A DNA stretch of 64,000 nt from Phialocephala subalpina (Eukaryota; Ascomycota; Leotiomycetes; Helotiales; Mollisiaceae): the NCBI GenBank assembly GCA_900073065.1, contig FJOG01000021.1, positions 89,370 to 153,369 of the forward strand, written 5' to 3'. Under the pieces are notes generated by a model, which saw nothing but the letters and a program-made list of their open reading frames with translations, did not search any database and was not told the DNA's origin. This document shows positions 10,667 through 23,020 of the stretch, piece after piece (within the stretch, counting starts at the first letter, position 1; every line of letters begins with the position of its first letter). Both the position numbers and the translations under genes were made by a program.

Positions 10667-13600
10667 TTAACTCCCGCGACGAGTGCTGTCCAGATCCAAA
10701 CTTTCAAAATCTTCCTCTAGACTCAGCACGCCCATGGCAAGATGCACACGGTCTGATCTCTCCACCACAAGTCGTCTCTCCTCGCTACTCTTCCCATCGA
10801 AAGCTCTGTCGATTCGTCGCGAGCTGGACCAGATGTCCGGAACCATACGCTCCTCTTTTGTGCGCGTGTATGGTGGTCCCTTGCCCAGTTCTCCTGTTCT
10901 TACCCAGGTAGTCTCACATCCTGATACGATTGCTAGTGCCGTTTGCCAGCCTGTCAGACGGGCGATGTCGCGAAGTCTGCAGATTGTCCAAGATCGTTGT
11001 TCTGCGTTTTGATACTAGGAAGGTTTAATTATTCTTCGACTTGAGATTGGGCGAGAGATAGACTTACCTGCACTCCAGACACAAACAAGCAAGTGCAAGA
11101 TTCGATTAAGGCTGCTCCAACACTAGGATTCACTTGGGCAGTCATGCTGCAGTCGGGAGCGATCCCGGCAGCGATGCGACCAAGCTGATTTGCAAAGAAT
11201 GTTGTCTGTCGGGCCGAAATTCCGGCTGCCATCATTGCTGCTGGAGGCATAGACGGATGTGCGCGATGACATACAATCAACGCCATGTAGTAGTGCATCC
11301 ATATCCCAGCAATGCCGAATGTTCGATATTGGAGCGCTTCACCGAATGGTGTTTGTACAGGTGTCGAGAATTCGGGGCCGAGCGCTTGGAAGTCCTCTCC
11401 AAAGTGTTCTTCTAGTACAGTGAACGTATTGCGGATATCTTGCCACTCTTCTTCTGCTTCCTGGGTCTGGATTTGGAGATCAAAATCGTCGCTCTGTGTA
11501 CTGCTTTGAGGCGAGGAATCACTTGAATCGAAGCCCATAGGAAGTGTTGGTTCCTTGACATCAGGTACCATGCCGCTGAAGCCTGGTATTGCCATCTTTG
11601 GCGTTTGAGGCGACCCTTGATTTGGAAGAGGTTGATTGTTTGGTGGTGGTGTACGCATCCATTCGGGTGGCTGCCAGTGACCTCCATTCATCTTTATAGC
11701 AAGTCGCTTTCTTTTCAGGTCCTTGGCGGCAAAATTGGCAAGTCTGCCCATTAGGAGGATCAAATGGTCGAATGTCCCATATCTAATCATTGTCAGCTAT
11801 GTCTGAGGAATTGATATAAATTAAATACATGGCGTTCAGGCGGCCCACTGGCGCTCTTGGAGGGCAGTGACTCCACAATGAATAGTCCATACTGCACGAT
11901 TGTCAGCTCCAACGGTCACAGCATGTCAAGTATAGACTTACAATAGTCGCCCGCCCCCAAGAATACTCTGATATGTATCCTGCTTGCAGTACCACCAGAA
12001 CAAGTCACGTTGTGTCTCGTATATCTCCAGGTCCCTTTCGGTATACTCTTTGTCCTCCTCAGGCTCCGGAGTATGCTCGTCCGTAATGTGGCCATAATGA
12101 TCATAACGAACATTGTTTCCCATCAATTTTCCAACAAGATTCTCGTCTACTTCATCGATTTGTGGCTGAAAGCGACTCTCTTCGAAATAGTGTCCGACCT
12201 GGTTTTGTTGCTGTCGATCCTCCACTGTCTTTCTCTTGATGTATCTTGTCATTTCAGCAAAGGGGATTTCTTTCACCAACTGTCTGGCACCAAGAAGATG
12301 GTTACTCCATTTCTGATGGTCCGCTGACCAACATTCATAATATGCCAGCAGTAGTGCTGCAGCCAATGTAGCAGGGTGCCCTCGTCGGGATGGAAGGCCG
12401 ACGCTCTTTGCAACTCGACGCAGACTAAGTGCATAATGTTTGTAAGAGGCAGTAATTGGTCCACCTTGAAGCTTTGCAATGTGTAAACTTGCGATTGCAA
12501 GCATTGCGTGCAGAAGAGCTGGATTTTGAAGAGCTAGTGTGGGGAAAGTGTCTGGAGGAGTCAGTTAATGATTATACACAGTTTCATAGTCAACATACAC
12601 GTCCATATGTGCTGCTGTGTTTTGGGCACTGGTGCACCCTGAAAAATCAGGGATGGATTTGCAGGATGTCGTTCAAACGTGGAAATGCTTGGAGCAGTGA
12701 CATTGACAAAATGACAAAATATCCTTGCAGTTATCGGGTCACGTAGAGGAGTCGACTGAGATGATGGCACATAAGTGGCTAGCATATCTGGACGGTCGAT
12801 GAAGGAGGTGAACGAACGAACACTCAGGCCGTGGTTATCTTGGTTAGCTTGAAGGGCGACGACGATTCCAAGATCGTTGTTCTTGAGATGATCATCCTGT
12901 GCGACTTCTTGCCATACCCCAGATTCGTCATTATCACCCATTTCAACATCTTCATCTGAAACGTCAAATGGATCATCTTCATCGTCCACGAAGACCATGG
13001 TGTGTTGATCGAGAGGCCAGGGTTGGCTAATATTCCATTCTGGCTGAGCAGGATGCGTGCTCAGGGGCATTAATCCTCGCCGTTGTATTGGATCTTTCTC
13101 ATAACCTTTGATGCTTTGTTCAAACCCGCCAGATGGCCCCGCACTCTCTGGAGCTGATTGCAGGGTAGTTGCGCTAGATGCTGTCGGTGGGAAAGGATTG
13201 CTTGCCATGGTGCTAGCACTGGAAGGATCCCAGGCCGAATTAGCAGAGGATTGGTAAAAGTCTGACGCCCCTGAGAGGTTTCTTGGGTATTCATAGCTTG
13301 GGGTCGAAAACGATGACTTCGATCCGCGATGAGCTCCGTCAGACCAACCTGGCGGGCTAACCTGAGCTGGGCCTATAGGGGGCTGCTTGCCACCTGCCTG
13401 AGTTAAAGAGTCGAAGTCATAATGAGGAACTTGTTCTGCTGGCAATGACTGCTTTCTAGCTGCTGGTTTCGGTGGTTGGCTCTTGGTATCCACGTGAGGT
13501 CTGGGAGCTCGGCTTTGTGTCGAGGGCGGAGGTGGCATAGATTGGTTTGACGATCGAGAAGGCGCATTGTCAGGGAAGTTGTAGACTCTGCGTTCAATAC

Positions 13601-14117
13601 CAGGAGAAAGTGAAAGGGTGGACATGGAATTTGAATCGAAAGTGTTCGAATGAGGCCCAAATGTGCTAGGAGGTTTCGGAGCAATTGGTGTTGTCTTTTG
13701 TCCTGACGCCGAGGACTCTCCATGCCGGCCATTACTTGAGATGCCTCCTGGGAAGGCATTCGATGGTGTTGAGAACGATGGCCGGTAGGCGTTCAGCGGA
13801 TCTTTGAACACAACTCTCTGATTGTAGCCTTCACATTGGCGTTTTGATTTGGTGCAGTTCTGACAAACCGGTCTCTCTTCTCCGCATTTGATACGACGCT
13901 TCCGGCAGGCTGAAGAGGAGTAAGAAGGTCAGCAAACCCTTTCAGTGTTTTGGGGTTTCGGTGCAAGCTTACTGAGGCAGCCCGTCTTCGTCCGTTTCCT
14001 ACCCGGTGCTTTTGATCCAGGCTTCTTCGGCGGAGGGTCAGTGCCATCGCCATCTTGATTTGTCTCTTTCTGTTCAGAGTCTTTGCGCGTGGGCGAATGA
14101 GCCTTCGAGTTACCCAT
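10667..14117 (-). CDS. Zn(II)2Cys6 fungal transcription factor
   Basis: Six exons, complement of 13973-14117, 12599-13909, 11942-12551, 11829-11891, 11068-11782 and 10667-11014, with introns of 46-63 nt and a total of 1063 aa. The DNA-binding cluster spans the first intron: TGCLTCRKRRIKCGEERPVC followed by QNC and a final Cys six residues on (C-x2-C-x6-C-x6-C-x2-C-x6-C, residues about 46-75). A long Ser/Pro/Gln-rich linker follows (about 90-350) with an acidic patch (DDEDDPFDVSDEDVEMGDND). The C-terminal half matches the helical fungal-specific regulatory region (LQNPALLHAMLAIASLHIAK; AALLLAYYECWSADHQKWSN; LNAIYGTFDHLILLMGRLAN). Proteins of this class are nuclear activators or repressors of metabolic genes; the target genes are not evident. 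No biosynthetic cluster surrounds it. The family call is firm, the pathway unknown. Confidence 0.9.
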
Positions 14118-17100
14118 GCTTGCCTATCACGAATGTTGTCCCACTCTTCAACAGGACGTAGATAGATGCCTCATCTTGTGACAGCACGTGAATTCTCGTA
14201 TGGCCGAAACGTGGGCCGCTGCCTTGAGCAGCTGCAGTGCAGGAGTTGAGGTTCAGGGATCCCTTAATTAAGGAGCGGAGACAGCAGGACAATCGCCCTA
14301 CGACGATATCTCTCTTGACCCCCCGACGAGGCAAAGATGGGCAAGCTACTGTAATAAATAGGTGGGCGAGGATGTCGATGTCCGCGTTACTGTGCGCACT
14401 AGGTTCGAGCCAGCTGGACTCTGCTATATCTCAGTGATCTATGCCTGTTAGTGCTGCTTTCATATAACATACACGCTCAAAGATGCAGACACTGTACTTC
14501 GATCGAAGTCAGGCAACATCGGACGGAAGACAAAAGACTCAACCACACTGTAGTGCCAGGGGAAATCGCGTGAGCAGGGCAGGACAGGACCACCAATGCA
14601 CCATGAGCGAAGGGACTTCCTATCAACTTCAACCGCATCTCCTCTGGATTGCTATGCTATCCAAACCGGATCTTCTCATTCAAGCTGATGCTGATGCTGA
14701 TCTAGGAAATGGTCGTACATACGAGGACGGGAGATGCTGCTTTCTTTTTCGGGTTGAATATCGAATGTCGTTACGAACTACTCATGAACGGCATCCCAGA
14801 GTCGAATCTCCAAGTCATGCGTGAGGGGGTGCTGAGAGGTGAGCGAGTGAGGATTGTCAGATCGACGAAGGCGTTATGGATGCGACCCTTTTGAGTGACC
14901 CGGCGTGACACAGATGTCAACTGAGTGGATGCGGCTGGGCGATGCTCGTGGGATTGATATCTTCGGGAATGGGAGCGTCGCACCGAGTTGGCTGCATCGA
15001 GGGGATTGCTGAAGTCCCAGCCACTGACTGGAGGTCTCTCAATGGGCTTTGGCTTTGGCGATGGCCTTCACTTGTACTTGTTCTTGTTCTTGTTGTGTGC
15101 GGATGCTGAGTCCGTGCATGCGGCCGAGTGTATGAAATATCACACTTTGTATCATCCTGTAGGGGATCGCCCGCTGCCCTGCAAAGACTCCAAGTCAAGC
15201 CAAAAATGTCGCTGTTTCACGCCACACCGACTCGACTCGAATGCTTCGCTGGAGAAAGTCTCCGGCCCCCCATTTCTCTCTCACGGCCGTAAGACCTCGA
15301 AATACTTCAGAGAGTTCTTCCTCCCTGTTTATCAGCTGGACCGTCCTCCATTTCCTCATCTCAATTGTCAATCATGGCCTGCATACGGTACCATTATATC
15401 AAATAGTCATCGCCAAGGTCTCAAGCCTTACCCCATCCAGGTCGGGGACAGCCACTGATCTATTATCAGACGCGACCATGCCAACAAGCACGCTCAAAAG
15501 TTATCTCAATTATCAAACAACTCTGTCCTGTCCCAGCCACCTTTCGAGTCTAGTGGTCTACCCCGTTATTTGATCCGAACTCTTGCATTCTCCTTACCCA
15601 AACGCAATGGTCAAGCTTTTGCCGCTCAAACGCATTCTGCCCTGCCTCGCGGTCTCTCGGGCTGCAACCCCACGGTCCAACATGCCAACATCTGGTTAAC
15701 TTTTCGATTCGCTTCACTGGAGACATCGACAAATACACACAAGTCCTCAATACTCTTGCGAAGTGCTGATACTCTCGAAGGATTCTGGGGTCGCCGATAT
15801 GAAAGCGGAAGCGGCGGCAACTGGTACTGTATCCGATTGAACAGCATCCGTGCAGGTTGCGCGGAAGGCACTTCTAATGCATAAACTTGCAAGAGCAAAT
15901 TGTGCATGGTCTTATCTCTGGGCTGACTGGACCACGGATTCGGACGAATTTGTTTCCCGTGGCCACGGTTCAAGGATCCCCTAAATTATCTGATTGGTAC
16001 ATTGTTTACAGAGCCTCAGGTCGAGTGGGCTTGAGAGATGCCTCGGATAGCCTCTTGCGGATGTAGCATTGAGAACGAGTGGGAGTTTCTGCGAGCATTT
16101 GAATGCGTTGCCTCGATTCACGGCAAGATGAACCGAGTGGTCAGCTTTCTTCTTGCCATTGCTTGCGCTGGTTTCACATTTAGGTTGAATCTTGATCTTT
16201 GCGAAGTTGTCGACACATTCGGTATGGACTGCTTACAGGTTACCAAGCGGGATATTGACTTAGTTTCTGCTGCTCCTTGAGCTCCTCCTTCTCTAAGCGG
16301 TGTCATATCGAAAGTTTGAGGATGTATCTTCATGATCTCACTCCTCCAACATGCTCTAAGACTTCAAGTGAGAAAGTTTGATCCTGTAGTCAACCGCCTT
16401 GTTCCTTCCCAGGATCAACTTTCAATCGACGACATAAGATAAGATAACATACAATTGTTGAAATTCCGCTAAAGGCTTTTTTCTCTTTTCTCCTTGATAT
16501 CTTGAAGTACCCAGGAAAGAGGCAATTCCTTGTAATAGTTTTCCTGGGAAAAGTCTGGAAATTGTATTCACTATCCTTAGCATCCTCAAGTAGAACAAGC
16601 AACTCCATTCAGAGACCAGATCCGGAGGGAACATTCGTTTCCTGAATGTACCTCATAGTTAAGTCCACTTCCAGCTATCTAGAGTACTCAGCTCGCTTTC
16701 CAACACCAGACTCCTCTTGAATGTCCAGCACTGGCTAGCACATTCTCTTTCTCACGTCCTTCTTCACCATGCCGAACATTGGAAGCTACCATTTTCATAC
16801 GAGACAAAGCAACTTTGAGAGTCCCGATCTCTTTCCAATTGTAGGACCTCAAGAGATATCAGACCGCGCACCTGCAATAGAGGAAGAGCAGCGGTTTTCT
16901 CTTCAATTCGCATGGCCTACAAGCATCTGCCGAATTGCGAATGAACATATCTCTGCGCAACGATACGCGGTGTTTTTCATGTGCCATATGAGCTCAAAAT
17001 GTCAACCTCTAGTTTGTGAAGTGCTATTAGTCTTGGGTCATCAAGTAGGAGAAGGGTAGAGAAAGTAAAGGTTCAATTGATTCGGACTCAAACAGGAACT

Positions 17101-17494
17101 AGGCTAGCGTGTTAGCCGGAAGCTTGGGAGAAAGGAGAACTCTTGAAGAGAAGGAGAAGGTAGAAAAATGCTGTGAAGCCCAGTTAGAAAGTCGAGAAGA
17201 TCATAGTCAGTTTGGGGACAACTAGTATAACAGAATACTTCGGGTATGGTTGGTCCTTCCAGTTGAAGATGGGGAGACACCCCAACCTTCTACCCATCTC
17301 TCCATTGTCCCATATATCTCCACAGCGATCGTACAGATGAACTTTTATAGTGGGAGCCATCCCTGACTGACCATCTGGCCCTCCAAGCTCGCAAGGGAGA
17401 AGCAAAACATCCGAGAGGAGATCTTCCATCCCAACGCCTCCCAATACCATACATATACTACATTTTATACACTCCCCATGCACATCCACATCAC
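14118..17494. other. 3.4-kb gene-poor stretch
   Basis: No gene with splice-consistent structure was found. The best coding-like stretch is on the minus strand at 15626-15973 (115 codons, reads MLFNRIQYQLPPLPLSYRRP and SIEDLCVFVDVSSEANRKVN), but it has no partner exons or recognised family. Small features: a TTAATTAA octamer at about 14264, a GATGCT microrepeat near 14690, and a CTTGTT-rich tract near 15070. The first part should hold the promoter of the Zn2Cys6 regulator. Confidence 0.35.
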
Positions 17495-18108
17495 CTAAGG
17501 CTTCGCAAGCATCTCCTTAACAATCCTCGCCACATCCCCCTTCTCAACCGGCTTATCCCCAAGCACCCCGGGCCCAAAAACCCTCTTCAGCACATCCCCC
17601 ATCGCCAATTTGTCCCCATCACTCTTTAATTCCTCCACAACCTTCCCCACCGCCTCCCTAATCTCCTCTTCCCCTATAACCACAACATCACTCGCATACT
17701 CCTCCAAAATCCCAACCTGCAAATCCTCTTTATCCGCCAAATCCTGCCGTCCCGCATTTTTAAACTCCTCACTCGCAGCTTTAGACGCATTGGCGGATTT
17801 TCGTAAGAGGGAGAGCATCTGCATGTCTGTGTTTATGGGGGAGGAGGTTTTGGAGGCGTTGAGGGTTTGGGAGAGGAGGGAGCGGAGGACGGAAAGGCGG
17901 TTCGAGTCTTTGTTTTGCATGGCGGTTTTCATGTCTTTCCTATTCGTCCTCAAGATATTAATTACTTGGACATTGGAGGTGAATGGGTTTGTGGGAGAGG
18001 GGATGGAGCTGACCTGATTTTGAGGAGCATGGGAGGAGTGGTTGATGTTCCGGTTGCATAGCAGCGTGTGCAGAGCCGTGAAGCTCTGATCATTGGTCTT
18101 GTTATCAT
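17495..18108 (-). CDS. AIM41: Aim41-like mitochondrial protein (YqeY/GatB-related)
   Basis: Two exons, complement of 18014-18108 and 17495-17948, with a 65-nt intron (GTCAGC ... ATCTTGAG), give 182 aa. The start at 18108 produces an Arg/Ser/Thr-rich N-terminus without acidic residues (MITRPMIRASRLCTRCYATG), a typical mitochondrial presequence. The body is the YqeY-like fold: KDMKTAMQNKD, RLSVLRSLLSQTLNASKTS, MQMLSLLRKSANASKAAS, then the GatB-tail-like helical part EEEIREAVGKVVEELKSDG ending at MLAKP. Yeast Aim41 is a mitochondrial protein of unclear function; bacterial relatives are linked to amidotransferase-like tRNA contacts. Intron placement is supported by the exact frame and by the conserved LLKIRTNRKDMKTA junction. 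It is head-to-head with the Arg/Ser-rich gene at 18934. Confidence 0.88.
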
Positions 18109-18933
18109 TTTGGGATGATTGAGAAGTTTATAAGTGTGGTGAGAGAGGGGTGTTGTGGAATTGGGAGCTCAATTGACGGTGCCGCGAGCAGGAGAGCTTC
18201 GTGATCTCCAAATCTTTTCGCTTGGCGAAGCTGAGACCTCATCGCGGATCAGGACCACATCCATGGCAGAACATACGTCAGCTGCTCGAGAAGCTGTTTA
18301 TGCTTTCTTCTTCGCACAAATATGAAATCCATCCATTCCTTGATGGAATTGTATGCGTCTCTGAGGAGGAACGATTTCGATTGAATGTGAGTAGCTTCCT
18401 TCTATATTACTGCTTGGTCACACTATGTATGCGCTCCCCCCAGTGTCTCCCCGCATTTCAACCTCATACAGCCGAGTCAGCAGCACGAATGGGCCGAGGA
18501 GAATTGAGAAGTCTCTTGATCTCGAAACATCAACACTGAGATCAATTCATCTTGTGTGATGAATTCTCACGGATCATTCGGCGCCTAGAGACTCCTGTTT
18601 ATGATTGCAGATGGCCTAGTTGGGTCAGAAGAGTCACGAGTCGTCAGTCACGCTTGGTCAAGATTCCGAGTCTCTCATTGTTGTTCTGATACTTCACTTT
18701 TGCATTGTCTGTCACGAACTATCAACTGACTTTCATCAGACGAAGTGACTTTCAGAAGACAACCTGATACGCCGAAGTGAATTTCACCTCGCCACCCCTC
18801 TTGTTATTTCGAGCTCTTCGCCTATTTAAGGAGTTCAGACAACAATCCAAGAATACCTCGGACCACATATCAAGAAGCCCCTCCTTCCTCTGGACATTCA
18901 ATCCAAAACAAAGACACCACCCGTCCGCCAACA
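18109..18933. other. Divergent intergenic region
   Basis: These 825 bases should hold the promoters of AIM41 and of the Arg/Ser-rich gene. Nothing coding or structured was recognised. Confidence 0.4.
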
Positions 18934-19440
18934 ATGGCATCAATCACCACCCCCACCCCCACCAAACTCCAAACCCCTCCACAACCCCACCTCCTCGACA
19001 TTCCCGACGAAGAGCTCCAACGAGGCCGCAAACGCCGCCGCTCTTCCGGAACCCACACCTCCTCCCTCAATAGCACCAACCTTCGCGGCCGCGGCCGTCG
19101 TCGTTCCCTATCCCCCTCCTCCCAAAACCAATCTACCTCTCACCAAACCTCCACCATCCCCGAACAACTCTCCCGATCACCGGAACGAAAATCCCCAGGA
19201 AAGAAATACGCAAAGAAGTATCTAGAAGTTGTCCGAACGGAGAAGAGGAGAAGTCAAAGTCCGAGTCGGAGTAGGAGCTTAGGTAGACAAGGGGAGAGAA
19301 AGGGAACGCCGAAGCCGAGGAGGAGGCAGAGGACGAGAAGTCGGAGTCGGGTTCATGGTGAGGGGGGGAGGGTTGAGGATGGAGAGAATGAGATGGGAAG
19401 TGCTGGTGTGGATACGACGGAGGTTGCTGTTGAAGATTGA
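18934..19440 (+). CDS. Small Arg/Ser-rich basic protein
   Basis: A single uninterrupted frame of 168 codons with a good ATG context (ACAATGG). The protein is low in complexity: Thr/Pro-rich at the N-terminus, with a basic cluster (RGRKRRRSSG) at about 30-40. Arg-Gly and SR-type runs follow (GRGRRRSLSPSS; RRSQSPSRSRSLGR; RRRQRTRSRSR), and the tail is acidic. Such composition is typical of nuclear or RNA-associated proteins, but no folded domain is visible. I do not recognise a family. The main support is the long open frame with strong SR/RG bias on one strand and a promoter-sized gap to AIM41. Confidence 0.55.
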   Translation: MASITTPTPTKLQTPPQPHLLDIPDEELQRGRKRRRSSGTHTSSLNSTNLRGRGRRRSLSPSSQNQSTSHQTSTIPEQLSRSPERKSPGKKYAKKYLEVVRTEKRRSQSPSRSRSLGRQGERKGTPKPRRRQRTRSRSRVHGEGGRVEDGENEMGSAGVDTTEVAVED

Positions 19441-20230
19441 GGGGTTGTGAATGTTCTACCGGGGTTGGGAATCTTATCGAAGTATTGAGGGAGGTACCAG
19501 TGGTTAAGGCGTTCTAGGTGGAGTTGCATGTGTCTGCGTTGGTTCTGCGTTGGTTTGGCGTCGAGAGATTTGGCATCTAAGCATTGCGTTCGCTTTCGAG
19601 ACAAGATACTGCACTAGTGGTAGGGTACTGTATGGATCATCTGCGCTGGTTTGGTTGCTGGTTCGGACGAGGAATTTATTTGCTTTACTGCTTCCGGGAC
19701 GGGACGTGGAGTTAGCTACTGGCGTTGCTTTTGATAAATTACACGCGTGAGGTATATCCATGAAACAGCACTACTACTACTCGAGGACTGTTCACTGGCC
19801 ACAATACGACCCTCAATTCACTTTTCTACTACCTCAAAGTGTCGATAGCTCTCCTCGCGCTAATCAACGAGATGCTACGTAACTATTCATTAGTGCATAT
19901 CTCAATCGATGACATGAATCACTACAGGGAAAGGCACGTTTTGTGTTCTAGATGAATTTCGTTTCTCATGCAGCCTAAATACATGGAAACCGGAATGTCG
20001 ACGAGTAACAGCAAAATAGGGAAAGTGTATTGAGATTTATCACGCCCGCATCAAGCTTGACTTGCTTTTCGGCCTGAGCCAACCCCCAGACCAACCACCG
20101 ATGTCATGACTGCGCTTTTTCTCATGATGTTCGTGTCGAGTGCAAGTGCTTCTGATAATCTTGTATGGATGTAGATGCGTAACACCAGGGACGATTGATG
20201 AGGGAATCTATCAACGAAGATAGGATGCAT
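19441..20230. other. Convergent intergenic region
   Basis: This is the 3' flank of the Arg/Ser-rich gene and the 3' UTR side of EF2. No supported gene or repeat was seen. Confidence 0.4.
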
Positions 20231-23020
20231 CTATAGCTTGTCATAGTACTAGTAGAAGTTAGTATGGTGTTTATAGAAAATTTGGACATTGTTCTTTGAC
20301 TTACATTCTCAACACCTGGCACTTCAACCTTGAGACCCTTTCTCTTACGCATCTCCTGGACGACTTGACCAACCTTCGAGGTTCCGTCGATAGGTGAGCC
20401 ACCTGGAAGAATTTGCCAATGATCGAAAACGGATTGAGGGAAAGCCTGGCCAGAGGTGTGCGAGCGGAGATCAGCGTTGAAGCCGAAGGACTCCATGACT
20501 GGGAGATAAGCCTTGATGGTGAAGAGAGGAGTTCCGGGACGTTGCTCTTCGCCGAAGACGTGACCTCTACGGCGGGTGAGAACACCATAGACACCACCCA
20601 TAGCACTCTCGGGAACTTGAATCTCGACCAAGAAAACAGGCTCAAGAAGACCTGGTTCGGCAAGGAGGGCAGAGGCGTACAGGACACGGCGGGCAGTTGG
20701 GATAAGTTGTCCACCACCACGATGGATCGCATCGGCGTGGAGGGTAACATCCATGATGTTGAATCGGCAAGAACGCATTGGCTCTTCGGCGACTGGTCCT
20801 TCACGGGTAGCCCATTGGAAACCGGAGACGACGGAATCCTTGATTTCGTTCAGGTACTGAACGGCCTTAGTCTGGTCAACCAACAAGTTGGCACCGTTAG
20901 TATCTGGACCGAAACACCAGATCTTACGGGCATCGGTGACATCCCAGCCGAAGTCGTCAGCCAAGACACGGGCACGAGCCTTGAAATCGTCACGGGGGCT
21001 AATTCTGCCGGCCTCGATTTCCTTTGAGACTTCCTCGTCAAGGGGCTCTGCAATCATGTACAGACGGTTGTGCTTGTTGGGCGACTTGGACAGAGCAGTG
21101 ATGCTTGACTTGCCGGTAACAGTCTCACGGTACTGGACGACGGGGTCGGAAATACGGAGTGGGACGCCAGCGTGGTCCTCCTCGAGATCCTTTAAGCAGA
21201 TCTCCAAATGCAGCTCACCGGCACCGGCAACGACGTGCTCACCAGAAGGGGAGATGAAGGTCAAAACGCAAGGATCTGACTTCGAGAGACGCTTGAGACC
21301 TTCAACCAATTTTGGGAGATCCTGAGCGTTCTTGACCTCGACTGAACGTTGGACGACAGGAGAGACGGAGAATTTCATGACCTTCAAGTTGTGGGCAGTA
21401 TCACTGGTGGTTAGAGTACCCGACTTTAACAAGAACTGATCAATACCGACCAAACCAAGAATGTTACCAGCTGGGACATCATCAATGGGGTCAACCTTGC
21501 CACCCATCATGAGAACGGTACGTTGGATGGCCTTGATGAAAAGATCTTCCTTCTTGCCAGGGGTGTAGTTGGGGCCCTGAATGCGGACCTTGAGACCAGA
21601 TTTGACGGTACCAGCGAAGACACGACCGAAAGCGTAGAAACGGCCCTTATCGGAAGTGGGTACCATCTTGGAGACGTATAGCATGAGAGGAGCCTTGGGG
21701 TCACAGTCTCGGATACCAATGCATGCCTCATCATCGGGAGGACCTTCGTAGAGGGTCTCAGCACGGTACTTCTGGGCAGTGACGGGTGATGGCAAGTGGA
21801 GAATCATCATCTCCATGAGAGCATCAGCAGCGGGAAGGAAAGTTCGCATGACGACCTTGAGCAATTGCTTGCCCTCCTTCTCCTTGTCCTCGGGTGTGAG
21901 CTTGATGTTGAGCTTCTCGAGGAGAGTTGGAATCTCGTCCTTCTTGAAATTCATGACCGCAGTGAAAATTCTGAAGATAGGGTCAAGGATAAACTGGTTG
22001 AAGGCGCGCTCGAGCTGCTTGCCCTCGTGGGTACCCTTGTTAGTCCACTTCTTGGTGTGGGGGTTGAAGTAGTTGTCGCCCTGGAATTGCTGTTAGCAGA
22101 TCCGGTGTTTCTCCTTGAAAAGGATCACTTACCCAGAGACGCTCCATCATCTTATTTCTGTCGACACCGAACTTCTTGGCATATCGTTGGGCGAATTGTC
22201 GGATGGTGAAAGCCCAGCCGTGGAGACCTGAACCGAAGGCAACGGTACCTTTGTATGGGTAGACTTGGACATCACCGAGGGTCTTGTCGAAGTAGGTGGA
22301 GATGACGACGTTGACGGACTCGATGGTTCTCGAGAAGGATTGGTAAAGATCCTCCTTTGAGACTTGCAGCTCAAGAAGAGCACGATCGACCTTGTTGATG
22401 ATGACAACGGGTTTGATACGCTCACCAAGAGCTTGTCGAAGAACAGTCTCAGTTTGCACGCACACACCTTCAATGGTGTCGACGACGACCAAAGCACCAT
22501 CAGTGACACGGAGAGCGGCAGTGACTTCAGAAGAGAAATCGACGTGACCTGGTGAATCGATCAAGTTGATCAAGAAGTCACTACCGTTGGTCTTCTGGCC
22601 AACGATATCCTTCAAATCCTCGTCATCGCTGAGGTGTCCGTACAGGGAGATAGCGGTTGACTTGATGGTGATACCACGCTCTTGTTCATCCGCGCGAGTA
22701 TCGGTGGCTCGAGCATCACCGGCCTTTGCGGCGGAGATAATACCAGCCTTCGAGAGGAGGGAATCGGTCAAGGTGGACTTTCCATGGTCGACGTGGGCAA
22801 TGACGGACATGTTACGAACGTTCGTAGGCTTGTCCATCAAGGCGCGGACCTCTTCGATGGTGAAGCTGCATTGCACACAAACGTTAGCAATCGTGATATC
22901 ATCTTAAGTCCGACAGTGGTCATGAAGCATTTGACCTCGTCGAGGATAGCAGACACGGTCGCAGACTCGAATCTTGAACAGATAGTAGATAGAAAGGTGA
23001 TATTCGACTTACTTGACCAT
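20231..23020 (-). CDS. EFT2: Translation elongation factor 2 (eEF2)
   Basis: Four exons, complement of 23013-23020 (8 nt), 22133-22865, 20305-22080 and 20231-20248 (18 nt), total 844 aa, as expected for eEF2. The GTPase moves tRNA and mRNA through the ribosome in the cytosol. The tiny first exon gives MVN, which leads into [21 protein letters not shown] motifs are visible: AHVDHGKST (P-loop), the switch [10 protein letters not shown] and the base-recognition NKVD. Domain IV holds [19 protein letters not shown], whose neighbourhood carries the diphthamide-modified His (about residue 701). The last exon adds the canonical YYDKL end; the intron before it has an ACTAAC branch. Exon 2-3 splicing rejoins [14 protein letters not shown]. 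The start and end exons are too short to find by open-frame search but are forced by conservation. Confidence 0.97.

Noticed and set aside
14395..14420. GGTTCGAGCC resembling a tRNA B box
   Set aside because: No A box at the right distance and the flanks do not fold into a cloverleaf.
20413..21325. Long plus-strand open frames (up to 204 codons)
   Set aside because: They are antisense to the highly conserved EF2 exon; codon bias of the real gene opens the opposite strand.
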